From contig CAVXYK010000020.1 in NCBI GenBank assembly GCA_963765875.1, positions 62,001-126,000 on the forward strand: a stretch of 64,000 bases of DNA. The letters are read 5' to 3'. This document shows, one piece after another, positions 17,300 through 29,758 of the stretch; position 1 is the first letter of the stretch, and every line of letters starts with the position of its first letter. The translations under genes were made by a program, and so were the position numbers. The notes below the pieces were generated by a model, which worked only from the letters and a program-made list of their open reading frames with translations, was not told the DNA's origin and searched no databases. The stretch is from JAWKOK01 sp963765875. Lineage in GTDB: Bacteria; Chloroflexota; Anaerolineae; Caldilineales; Caldilineaceae.

Positions 17300-18275
17300 T
17301 CAATCATAGCGGATGCGCGGATCGATCCACGCATAGGTCACGTCTACCAGAATGTTTAGCGACACAAGCAGCACGGAGTAAAAGAGGGTTGTCCCCAGGA
17401 TCACCGGGTAATCCCGATTGCTGATGCTGGTGACGAAAAATTCGCCCATACCAGGGATGCCAAAAATGCGTTCGGTGACAAATGAGCCGGTAATGACCGC
17501 GGCCAACACAGGACCAAAAACGGTGATGACCGGGATCAGTGAGTTTTTCATTGCATGCAACATCACGACACGATTCTGGCTGAGTCCCTTGGCGCGTGCG
17601 GTTCGAATGTAGTCCTCGCGAATGGTCTGCAACAAGCTCGCACGCGTGAGGCGAGCAAAGATGGCGGAAAAAGCTGTTCCCAAGGTGATAACCGGCAGGA
17701 TAGCATGCAGCCAGAAATCTTTGGTCATGGGCGGGAAAATACCAAAATAGAGTTCCTTGTAATTGACGCCCCAGCGACCGGCCGGCAACCAGCCCAATGT
17801 AACGGCAAAGATAAAGATCAACAACGGCCCCAGTACAATATTCGGTATCGATACGCCAAGAATGGCAACAAATGAACTACTATAGTCGACCCAGCTGTTC
17901 TGCCGCAGCGCGGCCAGAACACCGGCTGGAATGCCGATGATGAGTGCCAACATGATCGATAGAATCCCCAACTGTAACGAGATGGGGAAGGTCTGTGCAG
18001 ATGATCTGATTGACCGTGCGACCACGATAAGAGAATGAGGGACCTAAGTCGCCCTGGACGACATCAAATATGTAGGTAAAAAATTGCTCGGGCAGCGGCT
18101 TGTCAAGACCGTACTTGGCTTCCAGGTTGGCACGTACAGTGGGTGGCAGCGACTTGTCGCCGACCCGATCAAAGGGGCCGCCGGGGATGGAGCGCGACAA
18201 CACAAAGGTGACGAGCACGATGCAGAAGAGCACCGGGATCGCCCAGAGTATCCGACGCACGATAAAGGCAAACAT
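17300..18275 (-). CDS. Peptide/nickel-type ABC transporter permease, DppB-like (cassette 3), frame interrupted
   Basis: The N-terminal part from ATG 18275 (MFAFIVRRILWAIPVLFCIV, then LDKPLPEQFFTYIF and DLGPSFSYRGRTVNQII) and the remainder (AQTFPISLQLGILSIMLALI to WIDPRIRYD) are in different frames, joining near 17999. Dropping one base gives VNQIIAQTFPISLQLG, exactly what the family has. The EAA loop (IREDYIRTARAKGLSQNRV) is intact. GAGGAA precedes the start. Confidence 0.82.
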
Positions 18276-18316
18276 GGTTTGTTCCTCGGAAGAGCAAAAG
18301 GAATGAGACAACAAAA

Positions 18317-18354
18317 GGGCGCTGTCTGACGAATCTCGTCGACAGACAGCGCCC
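18317..18354. promoter_or_regulatory. Intercistronic stem-loop, binding protein/permease gap (cassette 3)
   Basis: GGGCGCTGTCTG (18317-18328) pairs exactly with CAGACAGCGCCC (18343-18354); the pairing continues inward with one bulge (ACGA/TCGTC). It lies between the binding-protein stop and the DppB-like start. Confidence 0.55.
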
Positions 18355-18404
18355 CCAATGCAAACTTCAGTTGTTCGCTGAACTATCCAGTGCGGTCTAC
18401 CAAG

Positions 18405-20206
18405 CTACTGGGCAGCAGCTTTGGCTTCAGCATCGATGTTCCAGAGATAGAAGTACTTGGCATCAGAGTAGATGCGATCCAGCCAAGGCTTCTCCACACC
18501 CTGGTAGGTGTAGAAGTAGATCGGGGCGATGGCGACGATCTCATCATTGAGCAACTGCTCGGCTCGCTTATAGAGCTCGATCTGTTCCTCGGGCGAGGCG
18601 CTCTGCGCGGTATAGGTGGTCTCGGTGAACTCGGCCACCAGCATCGCCAACCTGCGGATTGTCGGCACTCATCATGACGTTGTTGGCGCCGGCTTCCGGA
18701 TTGAAGACCTCATGGATCCAGTTGTTGGCGTGGGGATAGTCCTGGCACCAGCCCAGTCGGTAGATGTCGGGCTTGCCTTCCATGGGTGCATCGTTGTCGA
18801 GCGCATCCAGATAGACGCCCCATTCCTGAGAGTCAACAAGTCACCTGGATCTGCGGGAAGGCAGCGGTCCACATGGCCTGGATAGCCTGGGCGACCTTGG
18901 CATGGCTCTCGTTGGTGTTGTGGGCCAGGGTCAGGCTCAGACCCTCACCATCAGCATAGCCGGCGTCAGCCATCATGGTCTGTGCATCGGCTAGGGCAGC
19001 GGCGTAGCCGGTTCCGCCCTGTTCTTCGGTCATGGCCCAGGGGGCAATGTCCGGGTCACCGGCTGCCGAACCGAAGTTCAGCGGATCGGTGAAGGCATTG
19101 GCCGGGGTCTGACCGCCCTTGATAATCGCTTCGACCAATGTTTGGCGGTCGATGGCCATGGAGAGCGCCTTGCGAACGTTGACATCGCTGACCGCTTCCT
19201 TCTCCATCACAAAGCCATAGTAGTAGGTGCAGTTGCGTGGCGGAGCCACATATTCGGCATTGATGGGCTCGTTGGGATCGAGAATGCGATCCATTTGCTC
19301 CAACGGGGCCTCGGCGTAGTCGAGTTCATTGTTTTCATACATGGCGAAAGCAGTCCACTGCTCTTCGATCATGACGAAGTTGATCTCTTCGACGTTGCCG
19401 ACAACGTCGGCCATCTCTTCCCAACCGTACCACATGGGGTTGCGGACCAGCTGCAGGCTGTCACCATGGATCCATTCGGTCATGACGAACGGGCCATTGG
19501 TGCTCATGTTGCCCGGCTCAGTCCAGATGTCGCCATATTCTTCGATATCCCACTGGGGCATGGGGCGCATGATCCACATGCTGGCGATCTGGCCAAAGAA
19601 GCCGGCGCCGTATTCCAGGTCAAACTGGACGGTGTAGTCATCCAACGCTACGGCGGCGATATCATCGACAGAACCTTCGCCTGTGTTGGCAGCCTGGCAA
19701 CCCTGAATGATGTAGAGCACGTACGAGTAGTCAGAGGCGGTGTCGGGGTCACAGGTGCGCTTGGCGCCGTAGACCACGTCGTGGGCAGTGACCATTCGCG
19801 GCTCACCGTTCTCGTCCATCACCTGCTCAGTTTCGCCAGTGTCGAGGTTATACTTGACCCAAGGCACGTCATCGCGCATGGTGAAGGTCCAGACGCTCTG
19901 ATCCTCGTTGGTCTCCCAGCTGGTGGCCAACTCAGGAATGGCATCCTGCGTATCCGCATCCAACTCGGTCAGACCCAGGAACATGGCGTTGATGACGTCA
20001 ACCGACGTGGTGTCTGTACCGATGGACGGATCCAGTGACGGTGGCTCTGCAGCCAGGTTAAAGTCCAGGACAACCGGTGCAGCCATGGCGGCTTCACCGG
20101 CATCGCCAGAGCCGGCATCGCCAGCAGGCGCAGCAGCCGGACAGGCGGCCAACGCCATCGCGACCACGGCCAGAACCATGATCAACAAATAGCTTCGTTT
20201 TGACAT
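18405..20206 (-). CDS. ABC transporter substrate-binding lipoprotein, family 5 (cassette 3), frame interrupted twice
   Basis: Three frames make one protein of about 600 residues. The first 455 residues (lipobox ALAAC, Cys22; SBP_bac_5 segments SVWTFTMRDDVPWVKYNLDT and VRKALSMAIDRQTLV) end at FPQIQVT. The second part is VDSQEWGVYLDALDNDAPM to MMSADNPQ. The third runs from LAMLVAEFTETTYTAQ to the end. Shifts lie near 18838 and 18649, and removing one base at each joins the parts smoothly. The protein probably feeds the DppBC/OppDF transporter of this cassette. Confidence 0.82.
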
Positions 20207-20559
20207 TCAAATACTCCTTTTGGATAAAATTTCCCCTGAGAGTTCAGAGGGTGTGCAACATTGCACAGGGTGTGTATTGTGATACACGAAAAGGAACTTA
20301 CAGATTGACACGTGAACCGATTGTGATCGTTCAGCAGCTACGCGCAATGGTAGCATCACCGTCTGGAGCGTGTCAATTTAATCTCAATCAAATCTGCACT
20401 CCACAGACACGCATTCCTGTAACTATACAAGCGTTTGTCATAGACAATGGCTAGCGATGGCTGAGCCTGTCGAAGCCGTAGCGGGTCTCGACCGCCTCTG
20501 CCTTCGACAAGCTCAGGCGACGGCTATTCCGTAAGGTCACTGACTAGGCTAATAGTGAC
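20207..20559. promoter_or_regulatory. Intergenic region with a foldback repeat
   Basis: This is the upstream region of the cassette-3 binding protein. CTGAGCCTGTCGAAG (20461-20475) and CTTCGACAAGCTCAG (20502-20516) form an inverted repeat with one mismatch; this TTCGACAAGCTCAG type of repeat is common between genes in many bacteria. No gene is seen. Confidence 0.5.
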
Positions 20560-21580
<1,021 letters not shown>

Positions 21581-21584
<4 letters not shown>

Positions 21585-22702
21585 TCTGCGCTCTCCTCAT
21601 CATCCTTGGCAGCCTGCTCGGCAACCTCCCCCTGCTCAACGGCTTGCTCTTCATCCTTGTCAACCATCTCGTCTACCGCCTCTTCCGCTGCGTTCTCTGC
21701 CTCGAAATTGTCAAGCAGGTTGATTTCCACGCCTGTCAAGTCAACCCAACAGGCCGACAGGTGGCCTGGCCCAACGGTTTCCAGTGCCGGATTTTCTTCC
21801 CAACACTTGTCGATGGCAAAGTCACAACGGGGGGCGAAAGGACAGGTTGTCGGCGCTTCCAGTAGATCGGGCGGGAGGCCATCAATTGGGATCAGGCGTT
21901 TCTGACGACCCAGGTCAAGACGAGGAATAGAGCGCAACAGGCCCAAGGTATAGGGGTGTCGAGGATTGGCGTAGAGTTCATCCACGGGGGCTTCTTCAAC
22001 GATGAAGCCCGAGTACATGACGATCACACGTTCAGCCATGCCTGCAACAACGCCCAGATCATGGGTGATCCAGATGATGGACATGCCGAGCTCTTCTTTC
22101 AAGCGTCCGACCAGATCGACGATCTGAGCCTGAATGGTCACATCAAGCGCTGTGGTCGGCTCATCGGCAATCAGCAATTGCGGGTCGCAACTCAGCCCCA
22201 TGGCGATCATCACACGCTGGCGCATACCACCTGAGAACTGGTGGGGATAGTCATCCAGTCTTTCGTCAGCGCCTGGAATGCCAACCATTTCCAGCAGTTG
22301 GATTGCGCGTTTGCGGCTCTGGTCCTTGCCCATATTGAGGTGCAGTTCCAGGGACTCAGTGATCTGGCGACCGATGGTCAAAACCGGGTTGAGCGACGTC
22401 ATGGGATCCTGGAAGATCATGGCGATACGGTTGCCGCGAATATGGCGCAACTCATCTTCGCTGAGCGTCAGAAGATCCTGGCCGTCAAACCAGACTTCAC
22501 CATCAACAATTTTGCCGGGCGGCTGAGGAATCAGGCGGATCAGCGACATGACGCCGACGCTCTTGCCGGAGCCAGACTCGCCCACAATCGCCAACGTCTC
22601 ACCGGCATCCACATGGTATGAAATACCGTTTACGGCATGGACTACGCCGTCTTGGGTGAAGAACTGAGTCTTGAGATTCTTCACTTCTAATAGTTTTGCC
22701 AT
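21581..22702 (-). CDS. Peptide ABC transporter ATP-binding protein, OppD/DppD-like
   Basis: The 373-residue ATPase has Walker A GESGSGKSVGV (about 41-51), FQDPMTSLNPVLTIG, signature FSGGMRQRVMIAMGL, Walker B LLIADEPTTALDVT, switch IWITHDLGVV, and the C-terminal oligopeptide/dipeptide domain with CPFAPRCDFAIDKC. A Glu-rich tail of about 45 residues is added. GAGGAG precedes the ATG. It should act with the OppF-like partner to energise import, most likely through the cassette-3 permeases and perhaps also cassettes 1 and 2, which lack their own ATPases here. Confidence 0.9.
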
Positions 22703-23061
22703 ACAGTTACGCTCCTCAGATCAGATGCCGATAAATTCAATTTTAGGCGTAAACCGTTTCCGAATACCAGAGAGGTATACAGTACAAGGTGACTACATTT
22801 GATAACGAAGCGATCACACGTATTCCGATTCGTTTCTACGCTGTTCAAGTTCGTTGTTGCTTTCCGTTTATACGAGGTGCCGGGGGCGTGCAATGGCACG
22901 TTTTGCGTCTCATATTAGGTGGACGAATCGGCGATATTCAGCCTATCCGCCACGGTTTTCGATAGATTGATACTGAATTTTCATCGGATTTCTATCGTTG
23001 ATTTGGTCGAGTACAGCCATGGCAAGATTAGCAGAGTTTATCAGGGATGTCAAAGCGTTAC
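22703..23061. other. Intergenic region between argH and oppD-like gene
   Basis: About 360 bases lie downstream of argH and upstream of the oppD-like gene, both on the minus strand. A promoter for the transporter operon should lie here. I see no clear hairpin, operator or gene. Confidence 0.4.
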
Positions 23062-24482
23062 TCAAATAGCGTCACAACGGTCAGACTCATTGGGCGGGCG
23101 ACTCAATGCGAGCCATTCGCGTAGCTGCTCAATCTGTAAGCGAACAGCTCGTCGGCTGGTGCCCCCGTCTACATCTCGTTGTTCGACGCTGTGCTCGAAA
23201 TCCCAAATAGCAAGCACATCTTCGTCAAAGATTTCGTGGATCGACTGCAAGTCCTCCACAGTCAGTTCAGACATCGGGATCCCCTGGACTTCGGCCATGC
23301 GCACAGCAGCGCCGGCAATATGGTGCGATTGGCGAAAGGGCAGGCCTTTGCGAACCAGATATTCGGCCAAGTCGGTGGAGAGCATCTCCGGCACAAGGGC
23401 AGCCATCAGAAATGGTGGGTTGACCCGTAGCGTCGAGAGCACGCCGGAGGCGATTTGCAGTGCGTTGCCCAGGTTTTCCACCGCGTCAAAGAGTGGTTCT
23501 TTGTCTTCCTGCAGGTCTTTGTTGTATGTCGACGGCAACCCTTTCAGCGTGGTCAACAACCCTGTCATATCGCCCAATACTCGGCCGGATTTCCCGCGCA
23601 GAAGCTCCAGTGCATCCGCGTTCTTCTTCTGGGGCATGAGGCTGCTGCCGGTACTGTAGGCATCGGCGATCGTCACAAAGCTGAATTCCCGGCTGCTGTA
23701 AATGATCAGATCTTCGGCAAGTCCGCTCAGGTGAAGCATGGTCAACGTCGACCAGAAGAGAAATTCAGCGATAAAATCGCGATCGCTGACGCCGTCCAGG
23801 CTGTTGGCCGTGATCCCGGCAAACCCCAGATCGTTGGCCAATTCGTACCGGTCGATGGCAAAGGGATTGCCGGCCAACGCGCCGCTGCCCAGCGGCATGA
23901 TGTTGACTCGCTCGGTCAGTTCGTCGAGCCGTTGGGCATCCCGTTGCCAGGCCCAAGCATGGCGCAGGAGCCAGTGGCTCCAGCGGATGGGCTGTGCCGG
24001 CTGAAGATGCGTGTAGCCGGGCATGAGATAGTCGATCTCGCTCTCTGCTCGGTCAGTTGTCACGCGGATCAATTCGTGGAGGTGGCCCCGCAACTGGCTG
24101 ATCTCGCCACGAAGCCAGAGTCTGACGTCGGTGGCAACCTGGTCATTGCGGCTGCGCCCTGTATGCAGCTTGCCCGCAACGTCTGGACCGATCAGTTCGG
24201 TCAGGCGACGCTCGTTGGCGGTGTGGATATCCTCGTCGCTTTTCTTGATTTCAAACTCATCGGCAGCCCATTCAAGTGCCACGCGTCTCAAGCCCGTCGA
24301 TGATGGTTGCCACTTCGTCAGCTGGTCAGCATGCCGGCTTTGCCGAGCGCCCGCGCATAGGCCTGGCTCCCATCGAGATCAACGCGCCACATGCACTGAT
24401 CGAAGCCGATGGATTCCTGAAAAGTATCCATCAACGGATCGGTTTCGCCGGTGAATCGGCCGCCCCACAATTTTTCGGACAT
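23062..24482 (-). CDS. argH: Argininosuccinate lyase, frame interrupted twice near the N-terminus
   Basis: ArgH cleaves argininosuccinate to arginine and fumarate. The N-terminus MSEKLWGGRFTGETDPLMD to AGMLTS is in one frame, DEVATIIDGL in a second, and RRVALEWAADEFEIK to the end in a third. Removing one base near 24320 and one near 24290 gives a continuous 472-residue protein of family length. Signature sequences include HTGRSRNDQVATDVRLWLR, PGYTHLQPAQPI and GSSLMPQKKN. The ATG at 24482 directly abuts the stop of the CPBP protease gene. No other arginine genes are nearby. Confidence 0.88.
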
Positions 24483-25569
24483 TCAATACTTCCTCTCATC
24501 TGCGTTGATCTGCGGCTGATCAGCTGTGACTGCATTGTGACCGGTTGCGGCCAATTTTGTCTGATTGTCGGGTACCGAATAGCTTGCCAGTTCGGTACAG
24601 ATCCGTAGGTCGCCATCCCACCATCGGACCCAGAGCAAGATCGACAGCGCACCGAGCGCCATTGCGCCGACGCCAGATCAACCCGGCTTCAGGACCAAAG
24701 GCGCCGCCTGTCCACAGCTCGGGCCCGCCCTGGCGAATGGCGATGAAGGTCGCCGTGCTGAAGTCATTGCCGCTGACCGGGAAGCCAAAGACATTGCCCT
24801 GGAAAAAATTCCATGTGATGTGCAACCCAATCGGAATGGCCAGACTGCCGGTCAAAATATACCCAAGGCCCAAGAATAGACCTGCCAGGATCAAGTTGAC
24901 CGTGCTTACAGCCGAAGCATTTGGGTTGAATACGTGCAGCAATCCGAAGAGTGAAGACGAGAGTAGCCACGCCATCAGGATAGCCCCGCGTGGCCCCATC
25001 CACGGGAAATTGAATCCTTCTGCCAGATTGCGAAGCTGATATCCCCTTGACAGCAATTCTTCGGTGATGCCCACCACGATAAATACAACGAATGGGCCCA
25101 GGATCGATACGGCAAAGGGAAGCCTGTCGCCGGTGACAGATCGACTTGATGTGGTGAACGAACCCGTGATTTCAATCCAGCCCAGCGACCATTCGGTCAT
25201 AAAAATCAGCCCCATGAGCAGCGCACCCAATGCCAGCCCGAAGAGCAGATCAATCCACCACTGTCGGTTGAAATGGAAGCCCAAATCGACGAAAGGCCGA
25301 TGGTCTAGAAAGCGGACGGCGATCCAAGTGCCGGCGATTGCCCCGACCAAAGTCAGCGTGGAACTGATGACACGCTGTGCTAGAACGGCAGAGCCTGGGA
25401 TTTGCTGGTTGAGAATCGGACCAAGGAGACTGATTATCACCGCGCTTAACAGAGCGGGGATGCCGATCCACAGAAACAGATGGATAAGCAAACGCCACCC
25501 GGTGCGAATCCGATGTTGATCGCCATTCCAGAACAGTGTAGCCAAGAACAATACAGTCAAGCGGAACAT
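24483..25569 (-). CDS. CPBP-family intramembrane metalloprotease, frame interrupted near C-terminus
   Basis: The polytopic membrane protein has about eight helices. The CPBP/Abi motifs are EELLSRGYQL (motif 1, EExxxR), FGLLHV (motif 2, FxxxH) and IGLHITWNF (motif 3). These proteases are relatives of Rce1 with diverse or unknown substrates. The C-terminal 60 residues of the open frame look random; dropping one base near 24675 gives GLIGVGAMALGALSILLWVR, a final membrane helix, and a stop at 24483-24485 touching the argH start codon. This tidy junction strongly supports the correction. Confidence 0.8.
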
Positions 25570-25878
25570 CGCCTTACTTCCCGATCAACCCAATCGCCAG
25601 CGTCAAGCCAATGTCATGCTACTTCGTTGGACCAGGCATTCAGTGACATACAGGCCCAGGGAGTCCAAAAGTGCGTCACTTCACGCATCTCAAAAGAGAA
25701 ACATTGACACATTGTAACCTGTAAACCCCGCCTTTGCTAGATCTTAGGATAACCCCTGTTCAAACACTCTTGACGCCTCCTTGATGCCGATACCAGAGCA
25801 TAATCCCTGGGTGATGATATGCTGAACTCAGACCAAGAATCATCGAGAAAGAATCAAGTACAAAAGGGAACATATTCA

Positions 25879-26547
25879 ATGGCTACACAGGACAGGACCC
25901 CCCACCACTACAACGACTATGTCAGTGCACTTTTTGCCGAGGAAGACGACGCGCTGGTTCTGGCTCAAGAAGAGATGCGACGCGAGGGCGTGCCCGAAAT
26001 TCATATCTCGGCCAGCGAAGGCAAGATGTTGCATGTACTGACCTTGCTCTCTCGGGCCGAACGAATTCTGGAGATCGGCACGCTGGGCGGCTACAGCGCC
26101 ATCTGGATGGCGCGGGCGCTGCCGGAGAACGGCAAGCTGATTTCGCTGGAGCTTGAACCGCATCATGCCACGGTTGCCAGGCGCAATGTGGAGCGTGCGG
26201 GGATCTCGGACAAGGTCGAAATTCGCGTCGGGCCGGCGATCGATACACTGACCGCCATGGAATCAAACTGGGGAGAGATGTTCGATCTGGTCTTCATCGA
26301 CGCCGACAAGGACGGCTACGTCGACTATTTGGTCAAAACAGTGCCCATGGTTCGTGAAGGCGGGCTGATCCTGGCCGACAACACGCTACCCGATGCGGTG
26401 TTGTCCGAAGATGGCGATGCCGGGGCCAAGCGCTACAACGCAGCGGCTGCCGCCCACCCGGATCTCGTCTCGGCCCTGGCACCCATGTTGCGTGTGATTG
26501 AGGGCATTGACGGATTGACGATCTCGGTCAAACGCTCCTCTGGATAG
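25879..26547 (+). CDS. SAM-dependent O-methyltransferase (family 3)
   Basis: The product has 222 residues from ATG 25879. It matches the caffeoyl-CoA/catechol O-methyltransferase fold: SEGKMLHVLTLLSRAERILE, the SAM loop EIGTLGGYSAIWMARAL (about 66-82), LISLELEPHH, and the metal-binding FIDADKDGYVDYL with GGLILADNTL. The acceptor substrate is unknown. A GGGA lies 10 bases before the start; ATG 25819 would add 20 unlikely residues. It is an isolated plus-strand gene divergent from the CPBP/argH pair. Confidence 0.88.
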   Translation: MATQDRTPHHYNDYVSALFAEEDDALVLAQEEMRREGVPEIHISASEGKMLHVLTLLSRAERILEIGTLGGYSAIWMARALPENGKLISLELEPHHATVARRNVERAGISDKVEIRVGPAIDTLTAMESNWGEMFDLVFIDADKDGYVDYLVKTVPMVREGGLILADNTLPDAVLSEDGDAGAKRYNAAAAAHPDLVSALAPMLRVIEGIDGLTISVKRSSG

Positions 26548-26746
26548 ATCAACGCGTTGGGGCACGGGGTGCGGCCGATGGCCCCGTCAATCGTGGAGAC
26601 TACTTCATCTGCCGCATCACGTGCCCGGTCCGAACAATATCTCTTTTCCAAGATCGGGTACGTGATCGGACGGAAGGAATTTGAAGCAATTAGACGAGGG
26701 TTTTTTCGTCCGACCTCGTGCCTCTACGCGTGTTGATTCGGGTTTC

Positions 26747-27309
26747 CTACTTCGACGTGGGTTGATCCGCTATCCATTCCTCCAACACGACACGATGTTT
26801 CGGCTGCAGCTTGGTGAGCGCACGATGCGACTTCATCAGCGCATTGGCCTCGTCGATCGTCATGCCCTGCTCACGCATGAGATAGGCGGCCAACACCGTG
26901 ACAGATCGCCCACGCCCCTTGGCACAATGAACCAGCACCACCCGACCATCGGCGATCTGATCCGCCATCCAGTCCACAGCCTCGGTCAGAACATTCCCTT
27001 GCGGAACGGTAACGTCCGGCACCATAAACTGGATGTGGGTGATGTCGTGGCTGTCGTAGAAGGCGATCTCGTCCTCGCGCTCGGCGCGCACGTTGACGAC
27101 CGCTGTGATGTCCTGTTGGACAGATATTCGTAATCTCGGCCGTAGGTTGGCGCCCCGCCCAGCCAAAGCTGGGGTGTGATCTGGGAGAACCAGACGTGCC
27201 CCATGATCTTCTCATAGTAAAAGCGGATGAACGGGTAAAGTTGATCAAATGCCCGGTGAAACAAGCTGAGATTTTCAGGCTGAGGCTGACTGTTTTCAGA
27301 CTGTGGCAA
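26747..27309 (-). CDS. Dual-specificity protein phosphatase family protein, frame interrupted
   Basis: The active-site loop VHCAKGRGRS has the CX5R motif, with the general-acid Asp in MVPDVTVPQ. Such enzymes dephosphorylate phosphoproteins or phospholipids. The N-terminal part (PQSENSQ...YEKIMGHVWFSQITPQLWLG) ends in another frame near 27120; adding one base joins YEYLS to QQDITAVVNVRAE. The start at 27309 overlaps the preceding lipid-kinase stop by 14 bases, so the two are likely translated together. A plausible reading is a phosphatidylglycerophosphate-phosphatase-like role beside a lipid kinase, but this is inference. Confidence 0.78.
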
Positions 27310-28174
27310 TTGTGAGTACTCCTGGAAGAACTTTCACTGTGACGGGCGTGCGTCCCAAGTACTCGCCATCGGTCCACACGGGTTGGTCTGGAACGGTTGT
27401 GATTGTGACTTCGCGGCACTGGCGGTAGAACTGGCCGGCTGCGCGGGTCTTCAGATGGAGAAAGCGTTCGGCGGCTGATTTCAGCGTCGCCAGGTTCTTG
27501 GCATCTAGAACGAAAGCGTCCAGAAGGCCATCGTCAATGGCATAGTCGCTGGTGATCTTCAACCCAGTTCCCATCATGCCTGAGTTGATGACGTAGGTCT
27601 TTTCGGCGGCAAACTCAACCTTATCGCCATCGATGTCGACACTGTATTTCACCGGCTTCGCACTTTTCACCTGTTGTTTCATCGAAACGGCATAGGCGAA
27701 GACACCGTATTTGTCCTTCATCTCCCGGCTCGTCTGTTCTTCGGGCTCAGTTCCCACATAGAGCCGTTGGATGAAGTACTGACCATTGACCTGAGCTACA
27801 TCGATTTGGCGGGTTTTGCTACTGGTGCAGAGCAGCTCGACCGCTGGAGCGAGCGTTTTCGGGATGCCCATCTCCCTGGCAAAACCGTTGCCGGTACCGC
27901 CGGGCAGAATGCCCATCACGGCATCGGTCCCCAACACCGCGTTGGCGATCTCGTGCTGGGTGCCGTCACCACCGTAGCCGGCGACCAGGTCCACGCCATT
28001 GGCGATAGCATCCTTGGCTTGATCCGTTGCTTCGCCATATTTGTGGGTGACGCTGATAGTCCAATCGACGCCGTACTGGCTAAAGATATGGTTAAGCACA
28101 TTCAGAATCGGTTCATCCTTGCCGGAGGCAGGATTGATCACGACGTGGATGCGTGGATAAGGGACTTCTGCCAT
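27296..28174 (-). CDS. Diacylglycerol/sphingosine kinase-like lipid kinase
   Basis: The product has 292 residues from ATG 28174 (MAEVPYPRIHVVINPASG). It contains the DAGK catalytic domain: INPASGK at the N-terminus, GYGGDGTQHEIANAV, and GILPGGTGNGFAREMG, the nucleotide and acceptor loops. The C-terminal beta domain ends DGEYLGRTPVTVKVLPGVL, as in YegS/DgkB proteins. These kinases phosphorylate diacylglycerol or related lipids at the membrane. A start at 28240 would add 22 unlikely residues. It overlaps the downstream phosphatase gene. Confidence 0.88.
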   Translation of the reverse strand: MAEVPYPRIHVVINPASGKDEPILNVLNHIFSQYGVDWTISVTHKYGEATDQAKDAIANGVDLVAGYGGDGTQHEIANAVLGTDAVMGILPGGTGNGFAREMGIPKTLAPAVELLCTSSKTRQIDVAQVNGQYFIQRLYVGTEPEEQTSREMKDKYGVFAYAVSMKQQVKSAKPVKYSVDIDGDKVEFAAEKTYVINSGMMGTGLKITSDYAIDDGLLDAFVLDAKNLATLKSAAERFLHLKTRAAGQFYRQCREVTITTVPDQPVWTDGEYLGRTPVTVKVLPGVLTIATV

Positions 28175-28203
28175 CGTTACGAATCTCCTGTACAAAACTG
28201 AGG

Positions 28204-28258
28204 GGGTGAGGGGATGACAAGGTGACGAATTAGCTGTCACATTGTCACCCCCTCACCC
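28204..28258. repeat. Intergenic foldback hairpin
   Basis: The 23-base arms 28204-28226 and 28236-28258 pair at all but a few positions around a 9-base loop. It lies between the oxidoreductase stop and the lipid-kinase start. It may act as a terminator or be a dispersed palindromic repeat. Confidence 0.5.
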
Positions 28259-28269
28259 TGTCATTCCTT

Positions 28270-29644
28270 TTACTTGAACCACTTCGGCGCCGCATCAACC
28301 TCGCCCGGCAGCGGGATCGGCTCGTCGTCCTGGGGCATCGGCGTGTATTCCGGCAAGCCTATATTCTGCACCAATTCATCCACAACGATTCGTTGGCCTG
28401 TTTCCATGGAATGATTGGCCGCGATGCCGGTCAAAATCGAGTAGGCGCCCGCTCGTTGGTCGGCCGCTCGCAGGTATTGATCACGGGCCGGATCGGGCGT
28501 GAAGATATCGTCCAGCAGCAACTCATCGCCGCCGCCATGGCCGCCGCTGGCTGTCCACACATCGACGTCGTAGGCCGGCTCGAAATGGGGGAAGACATGG
28601 ATGGTCGTGCCGTGGGCCTTGAGTGCGCCGGGCACCGAGTCATCGCCGCTGACGTAGACGCGTCTCCTCGCATTTGTGCTCCAGCCGCCCCTTGGTGCCG
28701 TTGAAGCTGACAACGTAGCCTTCCCAGGGCATGAAGGTGTTGAGCGAATAGCTCATCTTCACGCCGTTGGCATAGTCGACGACCAGGTTCATCGAATCCT
28801 CGATGTCGATCTTGTCGCTGAAGACACATCGATCGCGGTGGTAGCCGTCATATTGCTCGTTGTCCAGATAGACTTTGCGCAGTGTTTCGAACTCGCGCAG
28901 ATCCAGATGGAATGGGCAGCGTTCGGCCTCGGCACAGTCTAAGCAGCGCTCGCTGCGCTGGGTCAGCCCGTAGGCGTCGGCCTGGCGCGGCGTGTAGAAG
29001 CGGCGCTGTCCGCTGGCATAGACCGCTTCCGGCACGGTCGACAGCCACCAGTTCACAAGGTCAAAATGGTGGGTCGATTTGTGTACCATCAGGCCACCCG
29101 AGTTGGCCTTGTTGCGATGCCAACGCCGGAAATAGTCGGCCCCATGCTTGGTGTCGAGCAGCCAGTGAAAGTCGACCGACAGAATGCTGCCGATGACGCC
29201 CGACATGAGCAGATCCTTGACCTGGGTGCGCACCGGCGAGTAGCGATAGTTGAACGTGACCCGGCAGGATCTGCCGGTCTCTCGTTGGGTGTCGATGATG
29301 CGCTGACACTTTTCGGCCGTCGTGGTCATGGGCTTCTCAGTGATGACGTCGCAGCCCAGTTCCATGGCGCGGCAGATGTATTCGTCGTGATGGCAATCCT
29401 TGGTGGTCACGATCACCGTATCCGGCTTGCACTCGGCGATCATGCGGTCGAAATCCTCGGCCAGGTAGCCGGCCACATCTTTGCCCTCTTCCCTGGCTCC
29501 CTCAACGTAGAGCTGAACCCGTCCTTGGTTGCTGTCGCAGACGGCGACGAGTTCGCTATCTTCATAGATGTTGAGCGCGGCGTTCTGATACATGAACGAA
29601 CGCGTACCTGTTCCGACGACGGCGTAACGCTTGGTGATGCTCAT
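28270..29644 (-). CDS. Gfo/Idh/MocA-family oxidoreductase, frame interrupted
   Basis: From ATG 29644 (MSITKRYAVVGTGTRSFMY) the protein has a Rossmann NAD(P)-binding N-terminus, the family's TEKPMTTT motif (the conserved EKP Lys), and a C-terminal domain with NSGGLMVHKSTHHFDLVNWW. A CLDCAEAERCPFH segment looks like a metal or structural Cys cluster. The frame changes near 28663; removing one base gives HKCEERVYVSGDDSVPG and continues to the stop, about 458 residues. Substrates in this family are usually sugars, sugar acids or inositols; none can be named here. Confidence 0.82.
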
Positions 29645-29758
29645 GCGGTTTGGCTCCGAGTTCTGTGGATGAGCTGCGTAATGCGTAATTCGTATTGCGT
29701 AAAATGTAGCCCATGCTGTATCAGCCGTCAAGCAAGCATTGAGGTCCACCAAAGTCCT